Shown piece after piece: positions 35,260 through 42,634 of a DNA stretch of 64,000 nucleotides. The stretch spans positions 95,904-159,903 of the forward strand of contig NZ_JAKJSO010000017.1 of NCBI RefSeq assembly GCF_050337045.1. Reading direction: 5' to 3'. The stretch is from Photobacterium kagoshimensis. Its GTDB lineage: Bacteria > Pseudomonadota > Gammaproteobacteria > Enterobacterales > Vibrionaceae. How positions within the stretch are numbered: position 1 is the stretch's first letter; each line of letters opens with the position of its first letter. Position numbers and translations under genes: made by a program. The notes under the pieces are model-generated. The model was not told the DNA's origin and did not search any database. It saw only the letters and a list, made by a program, of their open reading frames with translations.

Positions 35260-36402
35260 TTATTTATTGAGTAACCCTAATTTTAAAACGCGTGCCACAT
35301 TGGCTGATGTCAGCTCAACATTGACCGCCGCATCGCGCAGTGCTTCTTCAAGGGATACTGAGCGAGGTACCACGCTAAAGACTGCGTCGATACCGTGATC
35401 GTGCACCACATGGCAGTCATTAGATAAACAACCCGCAATCCCAATTACTGGAATATCAAATGCTTTTGCGCTGCGAGCCACACCAATCGGTGTCTTGCCG
35501 TGAATGGTTTGGCTATCAATTCGGCCTTCTCCAGTGATCACCAGATCCGCATCTGCTAACTGTGCTTTTAGATCAACTGCGTCCATCACAATTTCGATAC
35601 CTGGGCGTAGGCTTGCCGATAACAGACCAATTAATGCTGCGCCAAGTCCACCTGCTGCACCCGCACCTGCGCTATCTTTCACATCATTACCGAGTTGGGT
35701 TTTGATGATCTCCGCATAGTGGGCAAGGTTGGCATCGAGTTGCTCAACCATGGCTGGGGTTGCCCCTTTTTGAGGGCCAAAAATATGTGAAGCACCTTTA
35801 GGACCACACAGTGGGTTATCCACATCACAAGCCACTTCTAGATTGATATGGGCTAAACGCGGGTCGACGTTATCCATCTTGATGGTTGCAAGGCGGGCGA
35901 GTGCACCACCGCCATAGCCAATCTCTTTGCCAGAAGCATCAAGCAGTTGGATACCAAGGGCTTGCGCCATGCCGATACCACCATCATTGGTTGCACTGCC
36001 GCCAATCCCCACGATGATATGCTCAACCCCTTTATCTAACGCCGCAGTGATCAATTCACCCGTGCCGTAGGTCGTTGTTTGCAGAGGGTTTCGCTGCTCT
36101 GTAGGAACTAAGTGCAAGCCAGATGCCGCCGCCATCTCGATAATTGCGGTTTTGCCATCGCCCATCAGGCCGTAAAACGCATCAACTTGTTCGCCTAAAG
36201 GCCCTGTGACGCGACACTCAACAATCGAGCCTTGGGTGGCATCAACCAGTGATTGCACTGTGCCTTCACCGCCGTCTGCCATTGGTAGTTTGTGGTACTC
36301 AGCGTCTGGTAACACTTGGCGGAAGCCTGCTTCAACCGCGATTGCTACTTCCATTGCCGATAGGCTTTCTTTGTATGAGTCGGGAGCGATAACAATTTTC
36401 AT
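35260..36402 (-). CDS. glxK: Glycerate 2-kinase (GarK/GlxK family)
   Basis: The 380-residue protein is a bacterial glycerate kinase that phosphorylates glycerate with ATP, feeding it into glycolysis. It begins MKIVIAPDSYKESLSAMEVA and holds the family motifs LPMADGGEGTVQSLV, GIGGSATNDGGIGMAQALG and TGEGRIDSQTIHGKTP. Length matches GarK and GlxK of E. coli (381); the sequence alone does not decide between them. It lies 13 bases after the GntP-type permease gene and so forms a two-gene operon with it, next to a cdaR regulator, which points to growth on glycerate or sugar diacids. Confidence 0.92.
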   Translation of the reverse strand: MKIVIAPDSYKESLSAMEVAIAVEAGFRQVLPDAEYHKLPMADGGEGTVQSLVDATQGSIVECRVTGPLGEQVDAFYGLMGDGKTAIIEMAAASGLHLVPTEQRNPLQTTTYGTGELITAALDKGVEHIIVGIGGSATNDGGIGMAQALGIQLLDASGKEIGYGGGALARLATIKMDNVDPRLAHINLEVACDVDNPLCGPKGASHIFGPQKGATPAMVEQLDANLAHYAEIIKTQLGNDVKDSAGAGAAGGLGAALIGLLSASLRPGIEIVMDAVDLKAQLADADLVITGEGRIDSQTIHGKTPIGVARSAKAFDIPVIGIAGCLSNDCHVVHDHGIDAVFSVVPRSVSLEEALRDAAVNVELTSANVARVLKLGLLNK

Positions 36403-36415
36403 AATCTATAAGCCT

Positions 36416-37681
36416 TTAAACGAAGAAGCCAAATACACCGAAGATGAGCGTTGAAACAACAGCAATCATCAAACCTACTGCTGACTCATAAGGAATCAGT
36501 TTTAAACGTTCTTTAATATCCATGTGAACGGCACCGCCTGTGGCATGGAAGAAGCTACCATGTGGCATGTGGTCCATTACGGTTGCGCCGGCATGAATCA
36601 TGGCTGCACCTGCTAATGCTGGTACACCCAGTTCTAATATAGTGTGACTAAAGACACTCGCCGCCACAGCAGTACCCGCGGTGGTTGATGCTGTCGCCAG
36701 TGACATCATGGCACCCGAAATTGGAGCCAGTAAGTAAGACGGTAGACCAGAAGCGGTGAGTACATCGATTAAACCCGCTTTCAAGCCAGAGTTGGCGATA
36801 ATGCCAGCTAGCGTACCTGTACCTAATAGCATCACAGCAACAGGTGCCATGCGATTTAGGCCAGAAACAGCAAAGTGATTGGTATCACGCAAGCGTCCCA
36901 TCACTACAGCGCCAATCAGGCCGCCAAGCGGTAGTGCAATCAGTGGATCGACGTTAATGCCCGCGATTGGGCGTAGCGCTAGCAGTGCAATGGCAACCAG
37001 CGGTGCCACAATGGCCGCACTGAATTTAGGCAAGCGACTGTGATCAACTGCGACCACTTCGTGCTCTTGAACCTTGCTGCCTTTATTCACTAACTTTTTC
37101 GCGATGAAGTAAGCGAAGATCATACCGCATAGGCCAGGAATGACACCTGCTGCCATCACTGAGGTCAGTGGTACGTTGAACGCATCGGAAGCGGCAATCG
37201 CATTTGGATTAGGAGACATCACGTTACCGGCTTTACCACCACCGACCATCGCGAGCAAAATAGCCATTTTTGAGAGATCTGCACGACGAGCAATGGCCAG
37301 TGCGATAGGCGCAACGGTGATCACTGCGACATCGACGAACACACCGACCGCCGTTAAGATCATTGTCGCTACGGCTAATGCCAGTAATGCACGGGTTTCA
37401 CCGACTTTTTTGACAATCGTTTCTGCAATCGAGGTTGCTGCACCTGATTCAATCAGTACGCCCGCCAAGACACCTGCGGCCAAAATACGCAGTACCGCAG
37501 TGACAATACCTTGGGCACCGCCAATCATTAAGCCAACCGTATCGGTTAGAGAGACACCACCGACGATACCACCGACAAGTGCACCAATGATCATGCCGTA
37601 TGCAGGCGGGACTTTACGTAAAATAAGGGTGATGGCGACAATGAGCGCAGCGAGTGCGCCAAGGGTGGAGACTTCTACCAT
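36416..37681 (-). CDS. GntP-family permease, probable glycerate/gluconate-type proton symporter
   Basis: This 421-residue polytopic protein belongs to the GntP family of proton-coupled sugar-acid symporters. It is made almost wholly of hydrophobic segments (about twelve), with the family stretches KVPPAYGMIIGALVGGIVGG near the N-terminus, MVGGGKAGNVMSPNPNAIAA near the middle and MPHGSFFHATGGAV towards the C-terminus. Neighbours suggest the substrate: it is upstream of a glycerate kinase in the same operon and next to the sugar-diacid regulator CdaR. Glycerate is therefore the likely cargo, but gluconate-like acids are possible. Confidence 0.85.
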   Translation of the reverse strand: MVEVSTLGALAALIVAITLILRKVPPAYGMIIGALVGGIVGGVSLTDTVGLMIGGAQGIVTAVLRILAAGVLAGVLIESGAATSIAETIVKKVGETRALLALAVATMILTAVGVFVDVAVITVAPIALAIARRADLSKMAILLAMVGGGKAGNVMSPNPNAIAASDAFNVPLTSVMAAGVIPGLCGMIFAYFIAKKLVNKGSKVQEHEVVAVDHSRLPKFSAAIVAPLVAIALLALRPIAGINVDPLIALPLGGLIGAVVMGRLRDTNHFAVSGLNRMAPVAVMLLGTGTLAGIIANSGLKAGLIDVLTASGLPSYLLAPISGAMMSLATASTTAGTAVAASVFSHTILELGVPALAGAAMIHAGATVMDHMPHGSFFHATGGAVHMDIKERLKLIPYESAVGLMIAVVSTLIFGVFGFFV

Positions 37682-37825
37682 AATGATGTGTCCATACAGA
37701 GGCGATGAGGTACATGCCTATCGCAAATTTTAATAAATAGGGGGAGGTTTTGTTGGAGGCTACTCTAATCAGTCTGCAGTTAATTAGCTTTGGGCAGGCG
37801 ACCAAATTATCTAGCAGGAAAAACC

Positions 37826-37855
37826 TCGCATTTTGTGCATTTGCACAAAATGCGA
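37826..37855 (-). terminator. Long palindrome after cdaR: terminator and possible operator
   Basis: A 14-base arm TCGCATTTTGTGCA (37826-37839) is exactly complementary to 37842-37855 with two central T residues. It begins 5 bases after the cdaR stop; T residues follow on both strands. It is a plausible terminator for cdaR, but the length and symmetry, and its place about 145 bases upstream of the permease start, also suit an operator for a dimeric regulator such as CdaR. Confidence 0.75.
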
Positions 37856-37859
37856 TTTT

Positions 37860-39002
37860 TTAGCGATGATTTAACACTGCAAGGTAAAGGTGGGTTTTGT
37901 CTTGTATGTTGTTGATATTTAATGATGTTTCTTGTTCTATTTTTTCCAGTCGATATCGAAGTGTATTGCGGTGAATATGGAGTTGTTGGCAGGTTTGAGC
38001 CAAATCACAATTTTGGATAAAAAATGTCTTCAGCGTTTTTAGTAGCACGCCACGTGGATCACTGGCTTGCAGCTTTTGCAATGGGGCGCATAATTGCTCG
38101 TGTCGCCAAGGATCATTTTTTAATCCACTGAGTAATACGGGCAACATGTAATCGTGATAAAACAAAATATTGTTATCGGCGATATCTGCATCTAGCGTTG
38201 CTTGGGCGGTGAGGTACGATTTCGCTAATCCCTGTAGGGTGGGGAAATAACCGCCCAACGCAATTTTAATCGAAAACCCATTCGTCTGGGCGACCCGCTT
38301 CATCAACTTTTTGGCGCGTTGTAATTCTACTTTTTTTGACCAATCATCGCCTTCAAGTGTAATCGGTTTAAGTACTACGACTTCATTGAGTGAAACCGAC
38401 ACGATCCCAACTAGATTATCGCGCTCAGGGTGTTCTAATAGGTGGACGACTTGCTGTAAATGTTCCAACGACAGTTGCTGGCCTTTGGCCGGAAAGACTT
38501 TGACGATGGCTGCAATTCGCGGCTGAGTTAAATCGACATTCAAACGCTCAGCCATGGCGGTGAGTTGGTTTTCATTCAGCTCGCTACCTTTGATAAGTTG
38601 TAATACTAGCTCTTCTCTATGGCGCTTATCCCACTGAATTTGTGCCATTAACGCGGCTTGCTCAACGATAAGTTCTGCCGTCATTTTTACCAGCTCACCG
38701 TAATTTTTTACCTCATCTGGGATGCCTGAAATACCAATAACGCCAATCACGTTATGATGAAATAAGATCGGCAGGTTGATCCCCGGTTTAACCCCTTTGA
38801 GCTGATTGGCGGTCGCTTGATCAATTTCAACAATACGATTGTCGGTGATCGCCAAGATCGCACCTTCATGGCGTTGGTTGATACGGGCTGGATCGCCAGA
38901 GCCAATAATGCGGCCTTGTTCATCCATCACATTCACGGAATAGCGAATGATCTTCATGGTACGCTCAACAATTTGTCGAGCAATAGTGGCATTGAGTTGC
39001 AT
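37860..39002 (-). CDS. cdaR: Sugar diacid utilization regulator CdaR
   Basis: CdaR activates genes for uptake and breakdown of sugar diacids and glycerate. The 380-residue protein has the N-terminal diacid-recognition domain (MQLNATIARQIVERTMKIIR, then GRIIGSGDPARINQRHEGA) and a C-terminal PucR-type helix-turn-helix (CQQLHIHRNTLRYRLEKIEQ). I chose the ATG at 39002 because similarity to the E. coli protein (385 residues) begins there; an ATG at 39089 would add 29 unrelated residues and run almost up to the divergent yacL start. Its likely targets are the adjacent permease and glycerate kinase genes. Confidence 0.9.
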   Translation of the reverse strand: MQLNATIARQIVERTMKIIRYSVNVMDEQGRIIGSGDPARINQRHEGAILAITDNRIVEIDQATANQLKGVKPGINLPILFHHNVIGVIGISGIPDEVKNYGELVKMTAELIVEQAALMAQIQWDKRHREELVLQLIKGSELNENQLTAMAERLNVDLTQPRIAAIVKVFPAKGQQLSLEHLQQVVHLLEHPERDNLVGIVSVSLNEVVVLKPITLEGDDWSKKVELQRAKKLMKRVAQTNGFSIKIALGGYFPTLQGLAKSYLTAQATLDADIADNNILFYHDYMLPVLLSGLKNDPWRHEQLCAPLQKLQASDPRGVLLKTLKTFFIQNCDLAQTCQQLHIHRNTLRYRLEKIEQETSLNINNIQDKTHLYLAVLNHR

Positions 39003-39109
39003 TCTTGTCTGATTTCCTGAAAATGTGCCTTCGGCAGCGCCCATTGAGCAGTACTCTTGATGGGTCGCAATAAGCCATATTGTACGCATGGTTCAAAATG
39101 AGGATAGCT

Positions 39110-39478
39110 ATGGATTACGAATTTAAAAAAAATACCTTAGATGGTAGCTATCATGCGGTATTTTCCATGGGCCATGAAGCCCTTGGACGTTGGTTAGTGG
39201 AAGAGATTGGTAAAGACTTTACCAAAATGGATACTATCTTGGCGCAAATTAGTGCACTGAAAAATAGCACTCAAGAATGGCGCTTGATTGGCGATGAGCT
39301 AACGTTGAGCCTGCAAGATAACGAAGCGCTGATTCAAGCTAACTTCTTGTTTTCAGATGATGATGATGAATACGAAGAAGATCTACACCTGTACGATGAA
39401 GAGAGCATGTCGCTATGTGGCTTTGAAGATTTCACTTTAGTACTGGATGCTTGGCGAGCGTTTGTGATCCGTTTTTGA
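39110..39478 (+). CDS. yacL: UPF0231 family protein YacL
   Basis: YacL is a small conserved gammaproteobacterial protein of unknown function. The product is 122 residues, acidic, begins MDYEFKKNTLDGSYHAVFSM and contains the family signature YDEESMSLCGFEDF near residue 95-110. The ATG at 39110 is preceded at the right distance by AGGA; a longer frame from 39080 has no ribosome-binding site and is rejected. In E. coli it is also the neighbour of acnB; here the glycerate genes are inserted between them. Confidence 0.9.
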   Translation: MDYEFKKNTLDGSYHAVFSMGHEALGRWLVEEIGKDFTKMDTILAQISALKNSTQEWRLIGDELTLSLQDNEALIQANFLFSDDDDEYEEDLHLYDEESMSLCGFEDFTLVLDAWRAFVIRF

Positions 39479-39523
39479 GCAGAAAAATGTCCGCAGCATA
39501 ATTGCATGGTTTTAGTGAATAAG

Positions 39524-39549
39524 CCGCACCTTTTTGGTGCGGTTTTTTT
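39524..39549 (+). terminator. Intrinsic terminator after yacL
   Basis: CCGCACC (39524-39530) pairs with GGTGCGG (39536-39542) around TTTTT, followed by seven T residues. The same bases form an NtrC-type site (next entry). Confidence 0.92.
39526..39540 (+). promoter_or_regulatory. Candidate NtrC binding site upstream of glnK
   Basis: GCACC-TTTTT-GGTGC fits the NtrC consensus (GCACC, five bases, GGTGC), as in the E. coli glnA enhancer. Its centre is about 94 bases upstream of the start predicted from the sigma-54 promoter, a normal enhancer distance. It coincides with the yacL terminator stem. Confidence 0.6.
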
Positions 39550-39601
39550 ATGCCTTTTCGTTAAGTTTAATTAAGTTATTGAATGTTAAATGTAAAAAAG
39601 T

Positions 39602-39616
39602 TGGCACGTTGATTGT
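39602..39616 (+). promoter_or_regulatory. Sigma-54 promoter of glnK-amtB
   Basis: TGGCAC (39602-39607), five bases, TTGT (39613-39616) matches the -24/-12 sigma-54 consensus TGGCAC-N5-TTGC in all but the last base. It lies 48 bases before the glnK ATG, predicting a start near 39627. Nitrogen-limited NtrC-dependent expression of glnK-amtB is well established in enterobacteria. Confidence 0.88.
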
Positions 39617-39663
39617 TTGTATCTGGGTGTACCTAGCAGCATTCAATGTTTAAGGAGCAAGCA

Positions 39664-40002
39664 ATGAAACTAATTAATGCGATTATTAAGCCGTTTAAGC
39701 TCGACGATGTCCGAGAAGCGCTCGCCGATGTGGGGGTCGAAGGAATGACCGTATCGGAAGTCAAAGGGTTTGGTCGCCAGAAAGGGCACACCGAGCTGTA
39801 TCGTGGCGCAGAGTATCAGGTGGATTTCTTGCCAAAAGTGAAGCTAGAGATAGCGACGCAAGCTGAGAACTTGGATGCGATTGTTGAGGCGATAGCCAAT
39901 GCGGCGCAAACCGGCAAAATCGGTGACGGCAAAATCTTTGTTTACGACTTAAATCATGCCGTGCGTATTCGTACCGGTGAAACAGATATTGAAGCGCTTT
40001 AA
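39664..40002 (+). CDS. glnK: Nitrogen regulatory PII protein GlnK
   Basis: GlnK is a trimeric PII signal protein that senses 2-oxoglutarate, ATP and uridylylation and blocks the AmtB channel when nitrogen is plentiful. The 112-residue product (MKLINAIIKPFKLDDVREAL) has Tyr51 of the T-loop, the uridylylation site, in GAEYQVDFLPK, and the B-loop TGKIGDGKIFV. AAGGAG precedes the ATG at 39664; an in-frame ATG 18 bases upstream lacks one. I call it GlnK rather than GlnB because amtB follows by 34 bases and a sigma-54 promoter precedes it. Confidence 0.93.
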   Translation: MKLINAIIKPFKLDDVREALADVGVEGMTVSEVKGFGRQKGHTELYRGAEYQVDFLPKVKLEIATQAENLDAIVEAIANAAQTGKIGDGKIFVYDLNHAVRIRTGETDIEAL

Positions 40003-40036
40003 GCATTTAAGTTAGCGGTGATTAGGGGATAGAACC

Positions 40037-41266
40037 ATGGAATTATCAACCACAGTAACTGAGTTGCGTTATGCGCTCGATACTTTTTTCTTTCTAATGT
40101 CAGGGGCATTAGTGATGTGGATGGCAGCGGGATTTGCCATGTTAGAAGCGGGCTTAGTTCGCTCTAAAAATACCACCGAAATTTTAACCAAAAATATCTG
40201 TCTATACGCTATTGCGTGCACCATGTATCTGATTGTTGGTTATAACATCATGTATGTCGACAATGGTGAAGGGGGTTGGTTACCGTCTATTGGGATGCTG
40301 ATTGGCAGCCAAGCAGAAGGCGCGGATCACTCATTAGAATCCGATTTCTTCTTCCAAGTGGTATTCGTGGCAACTGCGATGTCAGTGGTATCGGGTGCTG
40401 TGGCTGAGCGTATGAAATTATGGTCGTTCCTCATTTTCTCAATCATTTTGACGGCCTTTATTTACCCAATGGAAGGTTATTGGACGTGGGGTGGCGGCTT
40501 CTTATCGGAAGCGGGTTTCAGTGATTTCGCAGGCTCTGGCATCGTGCACATGGCTGGTGCGGCAGCAGCACTTGCAGGGGTTATCTTACTGGGAGCGCGT
40601 AAAGGCAAGTACGGTAAAAACGGTGAAGTTTACCCAATTCCGGGTTCAAACATGCCATTGGCTACACTGGGGACTTTCATCTTATGGTTTGGTTGGTTTG
40701 GCTTTAATGGCGGTTCGCAACTGATGGTATCGGATTTTGAAAATGCGACCGCGGTAGGGCAAATCTTCTTAAATACCAATGCTGCGGCGGCCGCAGGTGC
40801 TATTGCTGCACTGGCTGTGTGTAAAACTACCTGGGGTAAAGCAGACTTAACCATGGTGTTAAATGGTGCATTAGCAGGGCTTGTTGCGATTACCGCAGAT
40901 CCATTGTCACCATCGCCGTTGGCAGCGGTAGCCATTGGTGTTGCGGCTGGCGCCTTGGTTGTCTTTAGTATTATTGGCTTAGATAAAATCAAGATTGATG
41001 ATCCTGTTGGGGCAATTTCAGTTCACGGTGTGTGTGGCTTCTTTGGCTTGATGGTGGTGCCATTTAGTAATGCCGACGCGTCGTTTGGTGCACAGCTGTT
41101 AGGTGCGGTGGTTATCTTTGGTTGGGTGTTTGGTGCGAGTTTAGCGGTATGGGCAGTACTAAAAGCCACGATGGGAATTCGAGTTACCGAAGAGGAAGAG
41201 TTGGAAGGTATGGATACCCATGATTGTGGCGTTGATGCTTACCCAGAATTTGTTAGCGTTAAATAA
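40037..41266 (+). CDS. amtB: Ammonium transporter AmtB
   Basis: AmtB is the trimeric inner-membrane ammonium channel. The 409-residue protein has about eleven membrane segments and no obvious cleavable signal peptide. The first segments read TFFFLMSGALVMWMAAGFAM and EAGLVRSKNTTEIL; the pore histidines are in GIVHMAGAAAALAG and SVHGVCGFFGLM, the twin-His pair of the family. The C-terminal cytoplasmic tail (GIRVTEEEELEGMDTHDCG) is the part that contacts GlnK. It forms the glnK-amtB operon. Confidence 0.97.
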   Translation: MELSTTVTELRYALDTFFFLMSGALVMWMAAGFAMLEAGLVRSKNTTEILTKNICLYAIACTMYLIVGYNIMYVDNGEGGWLPSIGMLIGSQAEGADHSLESDFFFQVVFVATAMSVVSGAVAERMKLWSFLIFSIILTAFIYPMEGYWTWGGGFLSEAGFSDFAGSGIVHMAGAAAALAGVILLGARKGKYGKNGEVYPIPGSNMPLATLGTFILWFGWFGFNGGSQLMVSDFENATAVGQIFLNTNAAAAAGAIAALAVCKTTWGKADLTMVLNGALAGLVAITADPLSPSPLAAVAIGVAAGALVVFSIIGLDKIKIDDPVGAISVHGVCGFFGLMVVPFSNADASFGAQLLGAVVIFGWVFGASLAVWAVLKATMGIRVTEEEELEGMDTHDCGVDAYPEFVSVK

Positions 41267-41327
41267 TATACGACTAAAATGTGGGCTAACTAGGAAACCA
41301 ATAACATATATTCAGTTCACATCTTTT

Positions 41328-41358
41328 AAAACGCTGCCCATTTGGTAGCGTTTTTTTT
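41328..41358 (+). terminator. Intrinsic terminator after amtB
   Basis: AAAACGCT (41328-41335) pairs with AGCGTTTT (41347-41354), with an inner CC/GG pair, and continues in T residues to 41358. Confidence 0.9.
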
Positions 41359-41380
41359 GTGTTTAATTGTTTCTACTGAG

Positions 41381-41408
41381 TTGTGTTGCTGAAGTGTTGT
41401 CGTATAAT
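41381..41408 (+). promoter_or_regulatory. Promoter of fbpABC
   Basis: A perfect -10 TATAAT (41403-41408) lies 16 bases after a modest -35 TTGTGT (41381-41386). Transcription would begin near 41415, directly at the Fur box. A very similar -10 region precedes hpt. Confidence 0.65.
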
Positions 41409-41417
41409 TAATCGCAT

Positions 41418-41432
41418 TGATAACTGTTATCA
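41418..41432 (+). promoter_or_regulatory. Fur box of fbpABC
   Basis: TGATAAC-T-GTTATCA is a perfect 7-1-7 inverted repeat that matches the Fur core TGATAAT-N-ATTATCA in 12 of 14 positions. It overlaps the predicted start region of fbpA, 28 bases before the ATG, as expected for iron-dependent repression. Confidence 0.85.
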
Positions 41433-41460
41433 TTTTACTTTGCGTTAAAGGGATGAATGA

Positions 41461-42474
41461 ATGAAAAAGCTGTTAGCTTCGGCAATTTTCTGTGCTTTGG
41501 CAGCACCACAAGTGGCAACTGCTGCTGAAGAAGTGAATGTATATTCTTACCGTCAACCTTTCCTTGTTGAGCCTATGTTCAATGAATTTACGAAAGAAAC
41601 GGGCATTAAAGTAAACGTTAAGTTTGCAAAGAAAGGCTTATCAGAAAAGCTGCAACAAGAAGGTGAATACAGCCCTGCAGACGTTATTCTAACAACGGAT
41701 ATCAGTCGTCTTGTCGAGCTGGTAAACAAAGATTTGGTTCAACCTGTTGATAGCAAAGTAATTGAAAGCAATGTACCTGCACAGTACCGCGATAATGATG
41801 ACGAATGGTTTGCGTTAACGCTGCGTGCTCGTAACGTGTATTCATCTCGCGACCGTGTTGGTCGTCTGCCTGCTGATTTTGATTACGCCAACCTTGCAGA
41901 TCCAGAGTGGAAAGGCAAAATTTGTACCCGTTCAGGTAAGCACCCATACAACGTTTCTTTAGTGTCTTCGATGATCGCTCACCATGGTGAAGCAGAAGCA
42001 AAAACATGGCTCGAAGGCGTAAAAGCGAACCTTGCACGTAAGCCACAAGGTAATGACCGCGCACAAGTGAAAGCGGTTAAAGAAGGTTTATGTGATATCG
42101 CCATCGGTAACAGCTACTACCTAGGCAAAATGGTTAACGACGAAAAACAAAAAGCGTGGGCTGAAGCGGTATACATTAACTTCCCAGGTCAAAAAGCGAG
42201 TGGTACTCACGTTAATGTGAGTGGCATGGCAATGGCGAAGTATGCACCAAACAAAGAAAGCGCCCAGAAGCTGATGGAATTCCTAACGGATGATAAAGCC
42301 CAGCAAATGTACGCAGAAGTTAACTATGAATACCCAGTAAAAGAGGGCGTTAAGCGTTCTGAGTTGGTGGCATCGTGGGGGGATTTCGATGCGGATAAAC
42401 TTTCATTAGAGAAAGTGGCTGAATACCACAATGCAGCAATCAAATTGCTTGATGAAGTAAAATTTGACCTGTAA
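41461..42474 (+). CDS. fbpA: Periplasmic ferric-iron-binding protein FbpA
   Basis: FbpA is the periplasmic binding protein of the FbpABC ferric importer. The 337-residue precursor has a signal peptide (MKKLLASAIFCALAAPQVATA) and the mature start AEEVNVYSYRQP. Iron-ligand tyrosines are expected in YSYRQP and in the adjacent-tyrosine motif GNSYYLGKM near residue 220, typical of the transferrin-like Fbp/Fut group. It is the first gene of fbpABC, behind a Fur box, and is followed by a hairpin that would let it be made in excess of the permease. Confidence 0.95.
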   Translation: MKKLLASAIFCALAAPQVATAAEEVNVYSYRQPFLVEPMFNEFTKETGIKVNVKFAKKGLSEKLQQEGEYSPADVILTTDISRLVELVNKDLVQPVDSKVIESNVPAQYRDNDDEWFALTLRARNVYSSRDRVGRLPADFDYANLADPEWKGKICTRSGKHPYNVSLVSSMIAHHGEAEAKTWLEGVKANLARKPQGNDRAQVKAVKEGLCDIAIGNSYYLGKMVNDEKQKAWAEAVYINFPGQKASGTHVNVSGMAMAKYAPNKESAQKLMEFLTDDKAQQMYAEVNYEYPVKEGVKRSELVASWGDFDADKLSLEKVAEYHNAAIKLLDEVKFDL

Positions 42475-42486
42475 TTGTTATTCACG

Positions 42487-42512
42487 AAATGGGGCGTAAG
42501 GCCCCATTTTTG
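42487..42512 (+). terminator. Terminator/attenuator between fbpA and fbpB
   Basis: AAATGGGGC (42487-42495) pairs with GCCCCATTT (42501-42509) and is followed by TTG. Since fbpBC have no obvious own promoter, it probably reduces read-through and raises the ratio of binding protein to permease. Confidence 0.85.
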
Positions 42513-42634
42513 TTTTACGCCAAGTTTATTTCTAATCAGCTATGGTAGCGTGCTACATAGACGAATGAGGAATCATACGTTAAACCAAGTGAGTTCATTA
42601 AACTGTCTGATAGAGATGTGCTAAGTAGTTGGCA

